From the NCBI GenBank assembly GCA_023079485.1, contig CM041097.1, forward strand, positions 15,923,658-15,987,657: a stretch of 64,000 bases of DNA. The letters are read 5' to 3'. Below the pieces are notes generated by a model. It did not search any database and was not told the origin of the DNA. It saw only the letters and a list, made by a program, of their open reading frames with translations. Positions 40,289 to 52,299 of this stretch are shown in pieces. The position numbers and the translations under genes were made by a program. How positions within the stretch are numbered: the stretch's first letter is position 1; each line of letters opens with the position of its first letter. The stretch is from Archilochus colubris. Lineage: Eukaryota > Chordata > Aves > Apodiformes > Trochilidae.

Positions 40289-40431
40289 CTTAGGATCAGC
40301 AGTCAGCAGCTTGAATGCTTGATATACTTGTGCTTCTTTCACACCTCCACCAAGATCCAAGAAGTTGGCTGGTTTTCCACCATTCAGAGAGATTATATCA
40401 CAGGTTGCCATTGCCAGGCCAGCTCCATTGA
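40289..40431 (-). CDS. SUCLG2: SUCLG2 exon (probably exon 9)
   Basis: This 143-bp exon encodes (V)[37 protein letters not shown] and [10 protein letters not shown]. The [10 protein letters not shown] segment is a hallmark of the C-terminal domain of succinyl-CoA ligase beta chains. The acceptor is GCAATTACAG at 40433-40432 and the donor is GTAAAAAAA from 40288. The coding continuation expected next (a segment containing the NIFGGI motif and the C-terminus) was not recognised in 1-40288. The perfect inverted repeat begins 97 bp downstream of this exon in the direction of transcription. Confidence 0.95.
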
Positions 40432-41927
40432 CTGTAATTGCAAACAGCAAGTGCTCATATTTCACATATTTTAAAGTTAAGATTTGTGATAAGGCTTAAA
40501 ACATATTAGCACAATCACATGGCTCAAAAGGTTACATAAATACTTATTTCTAAATAAGTCAGTACCTATCCAAGGCTGCTCAGTGTACCAAGGAATTTAA
40601 ACTCTGGTGTATACACACCAACATTTAGATTTCTTTATGACTGTATCAATTTTAGGACTTAGATGTTAATCTTGCCTTAAGCATGTGTGAACACTGGAAT
40701 GGTGAGTGGGGAAATGCAAAAATGTCAGAGTTAAAATCAAATCAAATCAAAGACACACAAAACCTTCTGAGAACAGTGATGGCATCACAAGACATAATGG
40801 TCAAATTGACTCCTTAAGCTCCTCTCTTATCCTTCTGGCAGCAGTAGATGATGCTTGGTATTACTATAAACCAGACAAAATTTTGGGAACTGAGATCAGA
40901 TGCTCCTGGAACTGCCTTTTATTTCATGTTTGCACCAGTCTAAAAGCATTCCCATAAACATCCTGTAAGCTGGGAAAAGTAGATGTGAATTATTTGTCCC
41001 CAGCAAGTTGCTCCTGCTGCACAAAATAAGACTTCTGTGTCACCTGCATTTCAACAGCACTAATACTTAAAAATCAACCAAAACAACAACAAAAAAACCC
41101 AGCTGTAGTATTGCTGGTTATTAATTAGTGTTTTTTAAATTTTTGTCTTGTTACAATTGAGATTGAACTGTATCTGTCACTAATCAGGCACCTGAAATAC
41201 TTTCTCAGTGCCTTTAGATTTGTGGTTAGAATAGTGTCTAAGCAATAAAAAACCATTTTCTAAAACCAGGGATTTCACCAAGCTGAGATAAAATGACTAA
41301 TTCAATGAAATTCCTAATAAAATGTTGTACTGGCTAACAACATTTTTTTCATTGAAAAATGAAAATTATTCAGAGTATAGCTGACTTTCTTACTTATCTC
41401 TTTCAAACACAATAGTAATTTCTGCTCTAGAGAAACTTAAAAAACCCAAAGAACTTAAAATAAACTAAGGTTTATTTTCCTTTTAACAACCAAGCAGCTT
41501 TTCTAGTAGCTTTCCTTAAAGGGAAATGGAATTCAATATTAATTTGTAAAAGGGAATGTCAGGTTTTTATACATAAGCTTTTGCATGCCTGAGTTTTCAC
41601 TTTTGAAAATTAATGATCGAAACTTGATGACTTTTTTTTTTTAATTACTGGAAAGACCAATTACATCAGCTTAAAAATTCAGAACACAGAAACCCCATGG
41701 GCTTCTCCCTTAGTGAGCTTTTTCTCTGGCCACACACAAGCCCTGCCTGGCTGCTGCTGTGGCCTTCATCCCAGTTTCAACACCAGTTTAGTTTCATTCC
41801 TGCAAGAACTTCTGGAAGGACAAACTCAGCAAAACAGACTGCAATACTGTCAGAATGTAAACAGAGTCCATACACTGAAAAAGTATGAATTTGTCTTCAA
41901 ATATCTTTTGGATTTATTTGTTCTTAC
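40432..41927 (-). other. SUCLG2: SUCLG2 intron 8
   Basis: A 1496-bp phase 1 intron bounded by GTAAGAAC and ATTACAG. AT-rich, with no repeat family recognised. Confidence 0.9.
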
Positions 41928-42089
41928 CAAAGCAAGCAATATTGCCATCCAGTCCTATATATTTTAAGTCATATTTGGCAGCTTCATTCTCTATAGGCTC
42001 ATTTTCAGACTTGTCATCCATGGCAAATATTTCTTTTTGCCTAAATTCTGCATTGTCATCAAAGTTTATCTTGGCATCAAAGCAAACAA
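41928..42089 (-). CDS. SUCLG2: SUCLG2 exon (probably exon 8)
   Basis: This 162-bp exon (phase 1 at both ends) encodes [18 protein letters not shown], then [20 protein letters not shown] and [15 protein letters not shown]. The Asp of CFDAK aligns with the second Mg2+ ligand of the bacterial beta subunit. [11 protein letters not shown] leads into the domain that contacts CoA, succinate and the alpha subunit. The acceptor is preceded by a long pyrimidine run and CTTTAG (42091-42090). The donor is GTAAGAAC from 41927. Confidence 0.96.
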
Positions 42090-45000
42090 CTAAAGAAAAA
42101 AAACAACAAAAAACAAAACAACATATAAGTATTTAGAGATTAGAGTTAGTCAGAGCTTGAAATATCACAGCAACCACTACAGCACGGAGGGGGAGAGGGT
42201 TGTTCAGGGACTGATGTTGCTTCCAGCACAGAATCAGCTGTAGTTCTAGCACTGAGTCCAATAGAAAAAGGTAAGATTTCCTCAAAACCTATACTGAGAA
42301 AAGATGTAACCATCTCCAAATCACAGTGCCATTTTAAAAAAAGCTCCCAAGTCCTGAAGGCAGTTTTTATGATGCAGACAGGTGGTCTGCAGGTCTGCAG
42401 TCGTTTCACAAGAGCTGACACTTGGTATTTTGAAAGCATGACAGGGAACAGGTTAGCAATCCAAAGCAATGTTTGGTAACATGCACTCATTTATATTTAA
42501 GCAATTAAAACAAAAAAAAAAGGTTTCCTGAGCCAGATTTTTAATGTATAATGTTATTAGCTATGCACACATTATTTCCCTGAAGATAAATAGGAGAGTC
42601 TCAGTTTTAAATTTTGGGTTTTCTTGGTTTGGGTTTCTGATGTTGTTGGAATTTTGGTGGTTTTTCTAAATACATTTGTTTTGTAACCAATATTGGATTA
42701 AATTAAAACAGGATTAAATTTAGTTTCAATTACTGGACTTTCAGAAAACTGTTCATGAGTGTTTGTGTCTAATAAATTTCTCTTGGAAGAGTTAAGATCT
42801 TAGGCAATCAACCATCACGTGGGAACCTGCCAACAGGAGAAAAGTTTCAAGTTCATAATCTGCTTCTACTCTACTAGAGCTGCTTTAATTTTTTTTTTAA
42901 TAATGAACTTAGACCTGCACCATTTTTCTTAAGCTTTCAGGTCCTTAAGTTTACTAAAACAACTCAAAGCAAGAGCAAAACTGCAGTCTCAGAGCTGTTT
43001 ACCTTAGACACGAACATTTGCAATGTTACGTTAATAGAATCTCATTTCTACAGAACATTCATCTTTAACAAAGGCCATGCTGTACAAGTAGCATGGAAAA
43101 CACTTATTAATATTTATAAAACCATTTTCATCATCAAAAGCACAGTTATATGCATGATAGATTATACAAATGAATTTTGCTTCTAAACAAGTATCAATAA
43201 AACTCCAGAGCTTGTATTCATGGAGTAGTTGGTTTTGCTAGAAGTACAGGACTTTTGTCATCTGCCAATTCAACAGCTTACGCTGAGAGCAAACAAAACA
43301 AAAGAACCCACAGAAATTGGCAGCTACAGGCTTCTGACCCAACAGTGTTAACAAAGAATTTGCTACTAAATTAAACAAGAAATACATCCAGCAATGTATT
43401 TTCGAATGGAAATTCACCGACGTGAAAAAAACCAGAAAACACAGCAGGAAATAAATATATCTTAACTGTTACTTTCATAGGAATAATGGTCTTCATATAG
43501 AGCCTTATAGTTTATCATTAGAAATAACTGCATGAAGCTATTGAAATGTTCTTCTGTTTGTTTATTTTTATTCTTCTTGAAGACACTTCAGATGGAGAAA
43601 CTGCAAGGAGAAAGAAGTAAGCCCAGGAAGGCTTCTGTGTATGGCTGCTAGGAAGATGGCTTTCACACCTTGAAACCCTCTACATTATTCCTTCTCAGCT
43701 TCCTGGAAGCAAAACACATGAGGAAAAACCTCCCAGAAAACAGAATAAAAACTCCTCCCCTCAAATTAACCCTGGCACCCTAAATCTGCACAGCCAGTCC
43801 AGAAATCTAAGCTGGCAATTTACCCTAGTTATATTTTTCCACGTTGCCACCTGTACTCTAGAACTCCAGCAAGGATGCAGAGCACAGCCACAGATCTTTA
43901 GGACTACCAGGTTGATTTCCTCATTCCAAAATGTCCTCTCCTCTCCTTTTCCCCTTCTTGCCCACTGTTTTCCCCTCTGTGTTGGGGGATCAACAGCCAA
44001 ATACATCCTCAGCACCTCAAACATTCTCCTATTCTGTTATCTGACAGCACTGGCTCTGCCCTTCTCCCTCCCTATATGATGGAGATTCACTCACAAGTGA
44101 ATATTTAAAGATCCTCCTTGCAGCTTTACCTGGCTGGTACTGAACTGGGGATTTTTCCCTTTCCTCTGCCAAAATAGCAGAATAGAAAAGTGTTTCTACA
44201 CAAGTCATCTGAGCTACTTTTGAACTAGGACATGTGAATACCAGAACAGCCCAGCCCTGGCCCAAGGAGCTCCCCTCAAGCTCATTTCTCTGCCTGACAG
44301 AAGGGATTTGGCATTAGGTGTCCCAGCTTCTAACATCTGGCTGAGCAGAAAGGATGCTCAGGGTACCTTCCATACCACCCCGTGGTGTTAAGTATCTTGG
44401 TTGATAATTCTACTAAGAAAATCATTTCAACAAGTTTTGAGAATGGAAATTTTGTTTCATGCTGTCAGTGGTCTTGAATGCAGCAAATAAAGCTCCTGAG
44501 TCCATCAGCCAAGGCAGACAAACAGACCAAAGAATCTGGTTTGAAGGGAACATCATAATCTGCAGGAAAGCTCCAGCAGTTTTTGGTGAACCTGTTTCAA
44601 AAGGTCCCATTCATCCTCAAAAAGGTCAAAAGTGTCATGTGCTGCACACTGCTAGGACTTGAAAACTCCAGACCATTCATTTCACACAGCTTTGTTTCAT
44701 TGTTCTGCTTCAACTCCACTTGTGCTACACACAATGAAAAAATCCTTCTCACCTCCCTCCCAACTGAGCTAATGAGGCCAATGGATCTTTTTTTAAATTG
44801 CAGGGAAAAACAAAAATCCATTGGGTCTGAAGGCAAATTGTCCATTTTCAAATTGTCCATTTTCAAATTGTCCATTTCCATTTAAAAAACCAGCCTACAA
44901 TAGAAGTACACTGATCAGCAGCAGGGCTTTTTGTCTCTCACCCCCAGAACACATTTCACAAATTACACAAGAAAAAACAAAGCCAGAGTTAGTTGCTAAG

Positions 45001-46863
45001 AATTTTACCTACATATTTAAGCTGAGGTTTACAATGCAGAAACTATTGACTCAATGTGCATGGTGTTATGGTACTGCAACTGAGCTGGAAATCTGAGTGC
45101 ACAGATAAAAAGAGTTAAAGAAATCAGTAGAAAATATCCTCGAGGTAAACTCTAGGCAGAGAGCTAAAGGATTTTGGTGGCAAGAACTCCCAAAAAAAAA
45201 AAAAAACAAAACAAAAACCAAGAAGGAATTTGAAAAAGGTCAGAAAAAAGCCAAAGTTCCAAAAAACAGAATGCATACATTTAGGTCATAAATAACTTCT
45301 TAGTTTTACCTGATATCACCTCCTTATGAAAAAAAATCACCACACATTTAATAATTATCATATTTTTATTATTTTTTTAATATTTTCTTTTTCTTTTTTT
45401 TAATGCCACTTTCCAATAAGGCATTTTAAAGTGTCCCAGAGTCCTTTTCATAACAAAGATCAACACCTTTTAACATGTATTTAAAAAATGGGCCAGGGCA
45501 TGATTTATTTTACATTTTTTATAGCCTTCTAGAGTTCCCCACCAGCTGAATTTTGCTTTCAGGCTGTGGACAAACCTCTGCCAATTTTTTTGCATTTAGT
45601 TTGTTAATAAAAAAAGAAAAACTGGGAGAGACTGAAGAGTTTTTCTAGCCCCAATTCAGCTTTTGAATTCCTGACAGAAAAACTGAGCCAGAAATATGGT
45701 TTCTTTTCAGTGAAAAGCTGTTTATTTTATAAACTAGCTGCGAGTGCATAAAAACTATTTTAAAGATGCTAATGCTTTCAAGTGGTACTGACTTCTACGA
45801 GGAACTCCTGTTCTTAGCAGACATAGCAGTGATCTTTTCCCAAAAGTTTCCAAGCAGCCCCATTCCTAATGCCTGTTAAAACGGGCAAAAAACTTCCCAT
45901 TTTTGAATTTCCACTTTAATCTGTAGGCATAGTTTAAAAAGCTGGAACAGCCTTTCTTGACAAACACTGACAGTGAATACTCAGGAAACACCCACCAGCA
46001 CTTCCCAATGCAAAGACTTCTCTTAAACCACAAAATGACCCCCTAGGAAGCCACAAGTGCTTGGGAACTTCAGGCTTTGATATTGAAGGCTCAGATAAGC
46101 TCCACAGCTTCTCCTCTTTATCCATTTAAAGCAAAGACAAGAAATAAAAATGAAGAGGGCATCAATATTGTAAAAATATTGGTATTAGGAATGAAATCAC
46201 AGATAAAAAGGCTTCACCATCACCTGAAACAGAGAGGTGGAAACTGTGATCCACCTGGATCCACCCTGCTCTACTTCAAAACACCCAACCCATCTCTACT
46301 TCTTCCTCTCCTCACCTCTGTCTAAGTTAGTTTGACAAAAATGACAAATGGAAGGAAAGGTTTCTTAGCCCTGTATTCATGGTGGAAGTAAAGCAATTAC
46401 CCTTTTTCTTCCCAAAGGATATAGCCAAGTGTCAGTCCCAGTTGGAATTTTCCCCGTGCTCCAATAGGTTGCAGAGTCATGCACTTACAATTTTAACTTT
46501 CCTATATGTTTATAAACGTAAAATAACAAGTTGCTTTCTACCAAATCTCATTAATCCTAGCGTCATTAACAACAACAACAAAGAAACAAACCCAAAATCC
46601 AACAAAAACCCCAAGTTTGCACAAAGAGCACAAGAGCTCACCAAGCATAACATGTAGAAGTCAATACTTCCAGTATTTGAATGAAATAACAAAAGGTATT
46701 GAAATATAAAATCTGCCAGGGGAATATTTATGAATGTTGCTTAAATTACATTACAAAACAAAATTAATGCAAAGCTGCTGCTACAGCCTTCTATGCAATT
46801 TAATTTATAGTTTGCATAAATAAGGAACTATAAGGCATTCATTTGTTTCCTTCAGTTTCTTAC
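42090..46863 (-). other. SUCLG2: SUCLG2 intron 7
   Basis: A 4774-bp phase 1 intron. It contains the three-copy 15-bp tandem repeat and short A/T runs (for example 45190-45205 and 45361-45402). No nested gene seen. Confidence 0.9.
44834..44878. repeat. Three-copy 15-bp tandem repeat
   Basis: Three consecutive copies of CAAATTGTCCATTTT (the third ends in C) within intron 7. The only mismatch is the last base, so this small array is young or conserved. Confidence 0.97.
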
Positions 46864-46960
46864 CTTGCCCTTCTGGAGTTTCGCCAAAGGGATTCACTTC
46901 AACCTGAGTGGCATCAATTTTCAAGAAAAGATGATACAGCTTCTTAATTTGTTCTGCTGC
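46864..46960 (-). CDS. SUCLG2: SUCLG2 exon (probably exon 7)
   Basis: This 97-bp exon encodes AAEQIKKLYHLFLKIDATQ followed by VEVNPFGETPEGQ, plus the first base of the next Val codon. The Asn of VEVNP aligns with the Mg2+-coordinating Asn of E. coli SucC (family knowledge). The acceptor is AAATTTAG at 46962-46961; the donor GTAAG-type site starts at 46863. FGETPEGQ separates SUCLG2 from SUCLA2. Confidence 0.95.
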
Positions 46961-49952
46961 CTAAATTTGATCAAGAGATTTACGATTACCACACAGAAAA
47001 AACCAGAAGTTAATGTTCTCAAGGAAAAGGTAAACCATTATTGATTATTTTTAATTAATTAAATTGCATACTAGCTCTAGATTATTACTGCTTTAATTTC
47101 TGTTTTCTTAATTACAAGTATATAGTACCTGAAATAGCTCTAACATACCATTATGATACTGCATAACATTTAGTAAATGTGCATTTAAAGATTACAGAAC
47201 TGGAGATTTTCTACAAAGTAAACAGCACAATTACTATGACAAGTTGAGTGTGAAAAGTACCTAACAGCCCATAATCACATATTCTCTGATATGCTGAGAT
47301 CTAAGTTGCATTTGCTTCAATCAGTCTGAATTCAGAAACCATAAAACAATGTGTACTCCTTTCTGTGACTTTAGTGACTTTAAAAAAAAAAATATACATT
47401 TCTCCTTCCCACACCAATCTGAAATGTTCTCTTGAAGAAATCATGTTGGAAGGATGCCTATTTAATCTTTTCAAGGTACTGTTGCTTGTCCCCTCTTGTT
47501 CCTCACCATCTAGCTGTGTCACTGGCTCTGTGCAGGAAAGTATTGTGACTGACTACTTACTAACTTTAAGTCTTTTGTTGTTATAAAGTTATTCCATTAA
47601 TACAACAACTTAAATAGAGGCAGCATGCACACGCATAATAAAAATTCCCTCTGGTTCATTACACATTGACAACCTATTAGCTGAAACAAGTTTGCTGGTG
47701 AAGAAGTGCACTAATAAAGGACCATTCAGATTTGTTCCTTTATCAGTCTTCAGTTAGCTGAAGCACACAAACCAAAAACGTTTGGGATCTCTTCTGATAA
47801 GATATGAGAAAAGAATAAATAAATAAATCTAAGAAAAAGAGGGGGAAAGGGGGGAGGGGGAAAGAGGGGAAGAAGGGGAAGAAGGGGGAGGGAAGAGGGG
47901 AAGAAGGGGAAGAGGGGGAAGAGGGGGAAGAGGGGGGAAGAGGGGGAAGAGGGGGAAGAGGGGGAAGAAGGGGAGGAAAGAAGGGGAAGGAAGAGGGGGG
48001 AAGAGGGGGAAGAGGGGGGAAGAGGGGGGAAGAGGGGGAAGAGGGGGAAGAGGGGGAAGAGGGGGGAAGAGGGGGAAGAGGGGGAAGAGGGGGGAAGAGG
48101 GGGAAGAGGGGGAAGAGGGGGAAGAGGGGGGAAGAGGGGGGAAGAGGGGGAAGAGGGGGGAAGAGGGGGAAGAGGGGAAGAGGGGAAGAGGGGGAAGAGG
48201 GGGGAAGAGGGGAAGAGGGGGAAGAGGGGAAGAGGGGGAAGAGGGGGGGAAGAGGGGAAGAGGGGGAAGAGGGGGAAGAGGGGGAAGAGGGGAAGAGGGG
48301 GGAAGAGGGGGGAAGAGGGGGGAAGAGGGGGAAGAGGGGGAAGAGGGGGGGAAGAGGGGGGGAAGAGGGGGGGAAGAGGGGGGGAAGAGGGGGGGAAGAG
48401 GGGGGGAAGAGGGGGGGAAGAGGGGGGGAAGAGGAGGGGAAGAGGGGGGGAAGAGGAGGGGAAGAGGAGGGGAAGAGGAGGGGAAGAGGAGGGGAAGAGG
48501 AGGGGAAGAGGAGGGGAAGAGGAGGGGAAGAGGAGGGGAAGAGGGGAAAGAGGGGAAAGAGGGGATGAACAGGAAGGGGAGGAAGGGGAGGAAGGGGAAA
48601 AAAGAAAAAAAAAAGGAAGAAGACATGACAGCTTGAAACACTCAATCCCAATACTGCACTAAATCAAGAATAGGGTGGTGAGGGATGTTCCCATCTCCCT
48701 CTGCTGAATGATGACCAGGCTGCCCCTGAAGTGCTCAGTTTAGGGACCAGCACATCCCAGCCAAGGCAGGAGTCTCCCCAGCTCCACATGGGAGAGGCAC
48801 CAACAGGGACACTGGAGAGAAAGACCCCTGGGTAACCCCACAGTGATTCTGGGCAACCTGAAAAGCTGTTTCTGCCCTAGTACACTGCTGTAATTTTAAG
48901 AGATCAACAGAATCACTTAACTTTTATTATTAAGGGCTGCTCCAGCTTTCAGCACCTCTATATCCAGCAGCTTAATGTCAACATTGCTCTTTCTCATGGT
49001 CTACAAGTCCTGAGACATTTCAAGGCAAAGCAGAAAATCCCAACCAAGAAATAGTGGATGTGTAAGTAAATATTAGGATTTGTATGAATGCAACCCATGT
49101 CCCTTTGCTTCTGTAAATTCCTTTGAGTTGATAGCACAAGGAATGAAATGCATTGACCTCAGCATTATTGGAATGTATTGTTGAACACTCCATATATTGC
49201 TGGTAATTATTAAGTGCCAGAACTCTTCCAGGGTTGAAAGGTTCCACATAATCATTTCTCCTCATTAGACATACAGCTAAATCTTCAAATATGTGTTAAT
49301 CAACTTAATGATTATGCATTTGTTAATTGCACAGTTGGGGTAGAAAATAATTAAAACCACTGGATTAAAAATAAAGGAGTTTTACAAAAATGACTTCTTT
49401 ATACTATGGGAGAAAAAAAAAAACAACAGGCAGAATTAGCTTACATGAGCTTTTTCTTATTTGGAAAATGATTCAAAAAGGCAAAATATCTTGCATATTG
49501 TGTAAATTATGGAATTCTAATATATATATAAAAGAAATCCTGAAAAGAACAAGCTGACAGCCTTTTGGTTTTGAGTTGAATATTAAATAAAAACAAAAAA
49601 GAGGCTTCAATTCCATAGAGCAATACACTTTTACTTCTCCCCACATTAAGGGTCAAATTTTCCAAAAAAACTGCATGTGTCAATCACTGAGCTCCAATGA
49701 GATCCCAATAAAATCCAAAGAATCCCACATGGTATAACTGCATGTTGGCATCAGTTGCTTCAAAGGCTCTGGAACAATAAGGACCTTACTCAGATTGCTA
49801 ATGCCCCATGCCAGCTATATAGGTAAAATTCACTATTTAAAATATCAACAGTCCTGATTTAATTAACACTCAGCCTTCCATGTCTACTTGGAAAGCATTT
49901 CTCATACAGTTTGGCTAAAAGGCCTTCAGTAAAAACTAAGGGAGTCAGTTAC
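46961..49952 (-). other. SUCLG2: SUCLG2 intron 6
   Basis: A 2992-bp phase 0 intron; more than a quarter of it is the GA-rich minisatellite. The segment 49100-49330 is unique and homeodomain-motif rich (TAATTATTAAG, ATTATGCATTTGTTAATTG). Confidence 0.9.
47831..48622. repeat. GA-rich minisatellite, GGGGGAAGA type, intron 6
   Basis: The + strand is pure purine from 47831 to 48565 (735 bp). After a short break with GGATGAAC it continues as GGAAGGGGA-type repeats to 48622. The left and middle parts are 8-10-bp units of AAGA plus four to six G. About 48340-48430 is an 11-bp unit AAGAGGGGGGG, and about 48430-48540 is an 11-bp variant AAGAGGAGGGG. Closely spaced G runs of four to seven make the + strand a dense G-quadruplex candidate; mirror-symmetric purine tracts can also form H-DNA. 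The + strand is the SUCLG2 template strand, so the transcript here is C/U only. Long minus-strand open frames rich in Ser, Pro, Leu and Phe are artefacts of periodicity. Confidence 0.97.
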
Positions 49953-50042
49953 CTGCTGTTGCAAAGGTCCATTGAATCCCAGATTTTTTGCCATCTGCAG
50001 TGCCTGACGATCCTTTATGCCTTCAAAAATATCTATTTCCTC
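49953..50042 (-). CDS. SUCLG2: SUCLG2 exon (probably exon 6)
   Basis: This 90-bp exon (30 codons, phase 0-0) encodes EEIDIFEGIKDRQALQMAK then NLGFNGPLQQQ. It corresponds to the helical segment after the LIFK strand in the family. The acceptor is GTTACAG at 50044-50043 and the donor is GTAACTG from 49952. The downstream intron carries the GA-rich minisatellite. Confidence 0.95.
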
Positions 50043-50986
50043 CTGTAACAAAAGCATGCATAAACATAACTAAATATTCAATTGGAATGGAGATTTATAA
50101 CTTCAAAAGGAAAACACTCAGTATACATCTGCAAATTGGTAATTAAAGGATGGCTGTTTGCCAAAGTTCTCTGAGATGGAGGCTATAGCAGCTGCCTATA
50201 GGGTGTGTTATAATTACCACACCAACTATGAAACAGTCCCTTCCACAAAAATATATAATTCTTCAGGGTGGCTTGCTGACAAGACAATGTGACACCAGTT
50301 TTCACTTTTAATTACTGTACAGATGGCGTTGACGAATATTTAGTCTGTTAATTTTTATTGCATCTTCTGGAGTATTTTCAAGGCAATGGTGACACCGCCC
50401 AATAACACTGTGAAGTTTATATAAATTAAAAATGGATATTAAATATTTTTACATTTTTTAAATAATTACACTTGATTGTATCATTTATTTTCACAGATGA
50501 GTAACTCGTCTCCTCATTATCATAAAAAAATACTTAAATGTAGTCATCATTAAAAAGGCAATTATAACAGTTGGGTTTGAGATGCAAGAGTCATCCAGGT
50601 ACAAAGAAATAATTAACAACTCTGTCAATTAGGAAAAAATGATCACTGAAACATTAATCATATTGGCACTGATCCATTTGTGAAAAAACTCTGTTCCTGA
50701 AAGCCAATCTCACTCATGAAACATTTCAGATATTAAGTTTACATATGACATAAAAGCCAGATTTAAGCCTGAGCTGGTGACACAACACTAACAAAATCAG
50801 ATGTTAAACACACTTCATTTATCTGTTATGTGACGCTTCTGATCCCCTGTTTGGTGAAATTCAGTTTTTATGGTTAATATTGTCTTCTTTCCATACATGG
50901 AAGAAGGAAAACTGGAAGAAGAAAGAGGGGGGAGAGGGGAAAGTAACTGACAGGGAAAATTTTAGTCTAAAATATCATTCAAATAC
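50043..50986 (-). other. SUCLG2: SUCLG2 intron 5
   Basis: A 944-bp phase 0 intron between two phase 0-0 exons. AT-rich, with no repeat family recognised. Confidence 0.9.
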
Positions 50987-51139
50987 CTTAAAGATAAGTT
51001 CTGGGCTAGTAGCTGCAACTTCTTCTATGTCAACACCACCCTGTGGGCTGCCAACCATCACAGGTCCATTGCAGGCTCTGTCCATCAAAATTGCAAAGTA
51101 CGTTTCCCTGGAAATATTCAGTGCTTCTGCAACCATCAC
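50987..51139 (-). CDS. SUCLG2: SUCLG2 exon (probably exon 5)
   Basis: This 153-bp exon (51 codons, phase 0 at both ends) encodes [20 protein letters not shown], then [20 protein letters not shown] and [11 protein letters not shown]. It forms part of the ATP-grasp fold; the [11 protein letters not shown] strand and [12 protein letters not shown] are strongly conserved in succinyl-CoA ligase beta chains. The acceptor is TTTTTAG at 51141-51140 and the donor is GTATTT from 50986. The upstream intron carries the (GGAA)n array. Confidence 0.96.
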
Positions 51140-52299
51140 CTAAAAATGAAGACAGGGAAGAAAAAAAATACAGCAACAGTTCTGACTGGTCCATTTAGTT
51201 GGTGACAATTAATCTGAACACAGCTTTGCTTCCATGGTGTCAAGAGTAGTGAGTGTTGCAAAATCTTTTTGTTGTGTAAAAAGCAATTAAAAATGAATTG
51301 AACAAATGAGGGACAGTATTTACCTCTGCTGAGAGCAAGCAGAGAACATTGTGGCTTACTTTTCCTGCACTGCCTTAAAATAGAACAGCTTGATACTTGC
51401 TATCCTGAAAAGAAATGTTTCTTTCATTGCTTTTACAAGGTATTACAATTTTTTTTTGTACCCAGGAAATTCTTTCTCTCTTAATAAGAGAATCCCCTGA
51501 TGCTGCTCTTCTCACCGAGGCATGTAACAACCAGTGTAAACCAGAAATACCTAATTGCTGCCTTTTTTTCCAAGAAGAGGATCAAATCTGCTCCTGCATC
51601 CATAAAGGAGACCTCTATAGTATTCCCAACAAGCAATTTAAAATGCTGCCACCAGAAAAACTTGTGTTACTGAGTCTTGCAAATCCCAGAGCTGTAAGAG
51701 AGGGTGTGTTGCCTTTCTGATCCATCCCATCAGTAGGGATGTTCCTTACCAGTGAAGCTTCTGGCTTAAATTCTCTCCTGCACGCTGACAGAAAGCCATC
51801 CCACACTTAGAATCTCACAACTGAATTCCTGCCCTGCCTAAATATATCCTAAGGAAATGGGTTTACAGATAATTCTGCCACCCAGCTTCTTCTTCCAGTT
51901 TGGAGAGACATGCAGACGTGTAACCTTTAGGGACTGAGTCACTGTGGAAACAGAAACATTTCTTTTTCCCAAGAACTACTCATTTCTATTTATTACTATA
52001 AACTACAGAGTCCTTTCATATCAATAGCTGACAGAAACCTGAGCATTCAACAAAAAAGATTATTCAAATCCTATATGTTGAGCATCTACAAGTACTCACA
52101 TTAAAACTGGAGGTAAAACAGCCTGTATAAATTCTTTGTAACAGTTTTTCCTTTTCTCCAAAAATATGTCAATGCCAAAGTCCTTTCCATTTCAGTATTG
52201 CAATAACTATATATTCCTTTTTAAAACTGCAATAGTTAAGCAATAGCTATTAGAGCAGTATCAGAGATTAAGTAGTTTTACACTTGATAAAGGACTTGC

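Noticed and set aside
40241..40465. 74-codon frame reading through the exon 9 region as a stand-alone gene
   Set aside because: Only 40289-40431 is exon. The flanks are intron with a clear acceptor and donor, so the Met start and the KKISLGPRS tail are read-through of intron.
47743..48651. Two long minus-strand open frames (302 and 270 codons) rich in Pro, Ser, Leu and Phe
   Set aside because: They lie wholly inside the GA-rich minisatellite. The repeat contains no stop codon in these frames, and there is no domain, splice or codon evidence.
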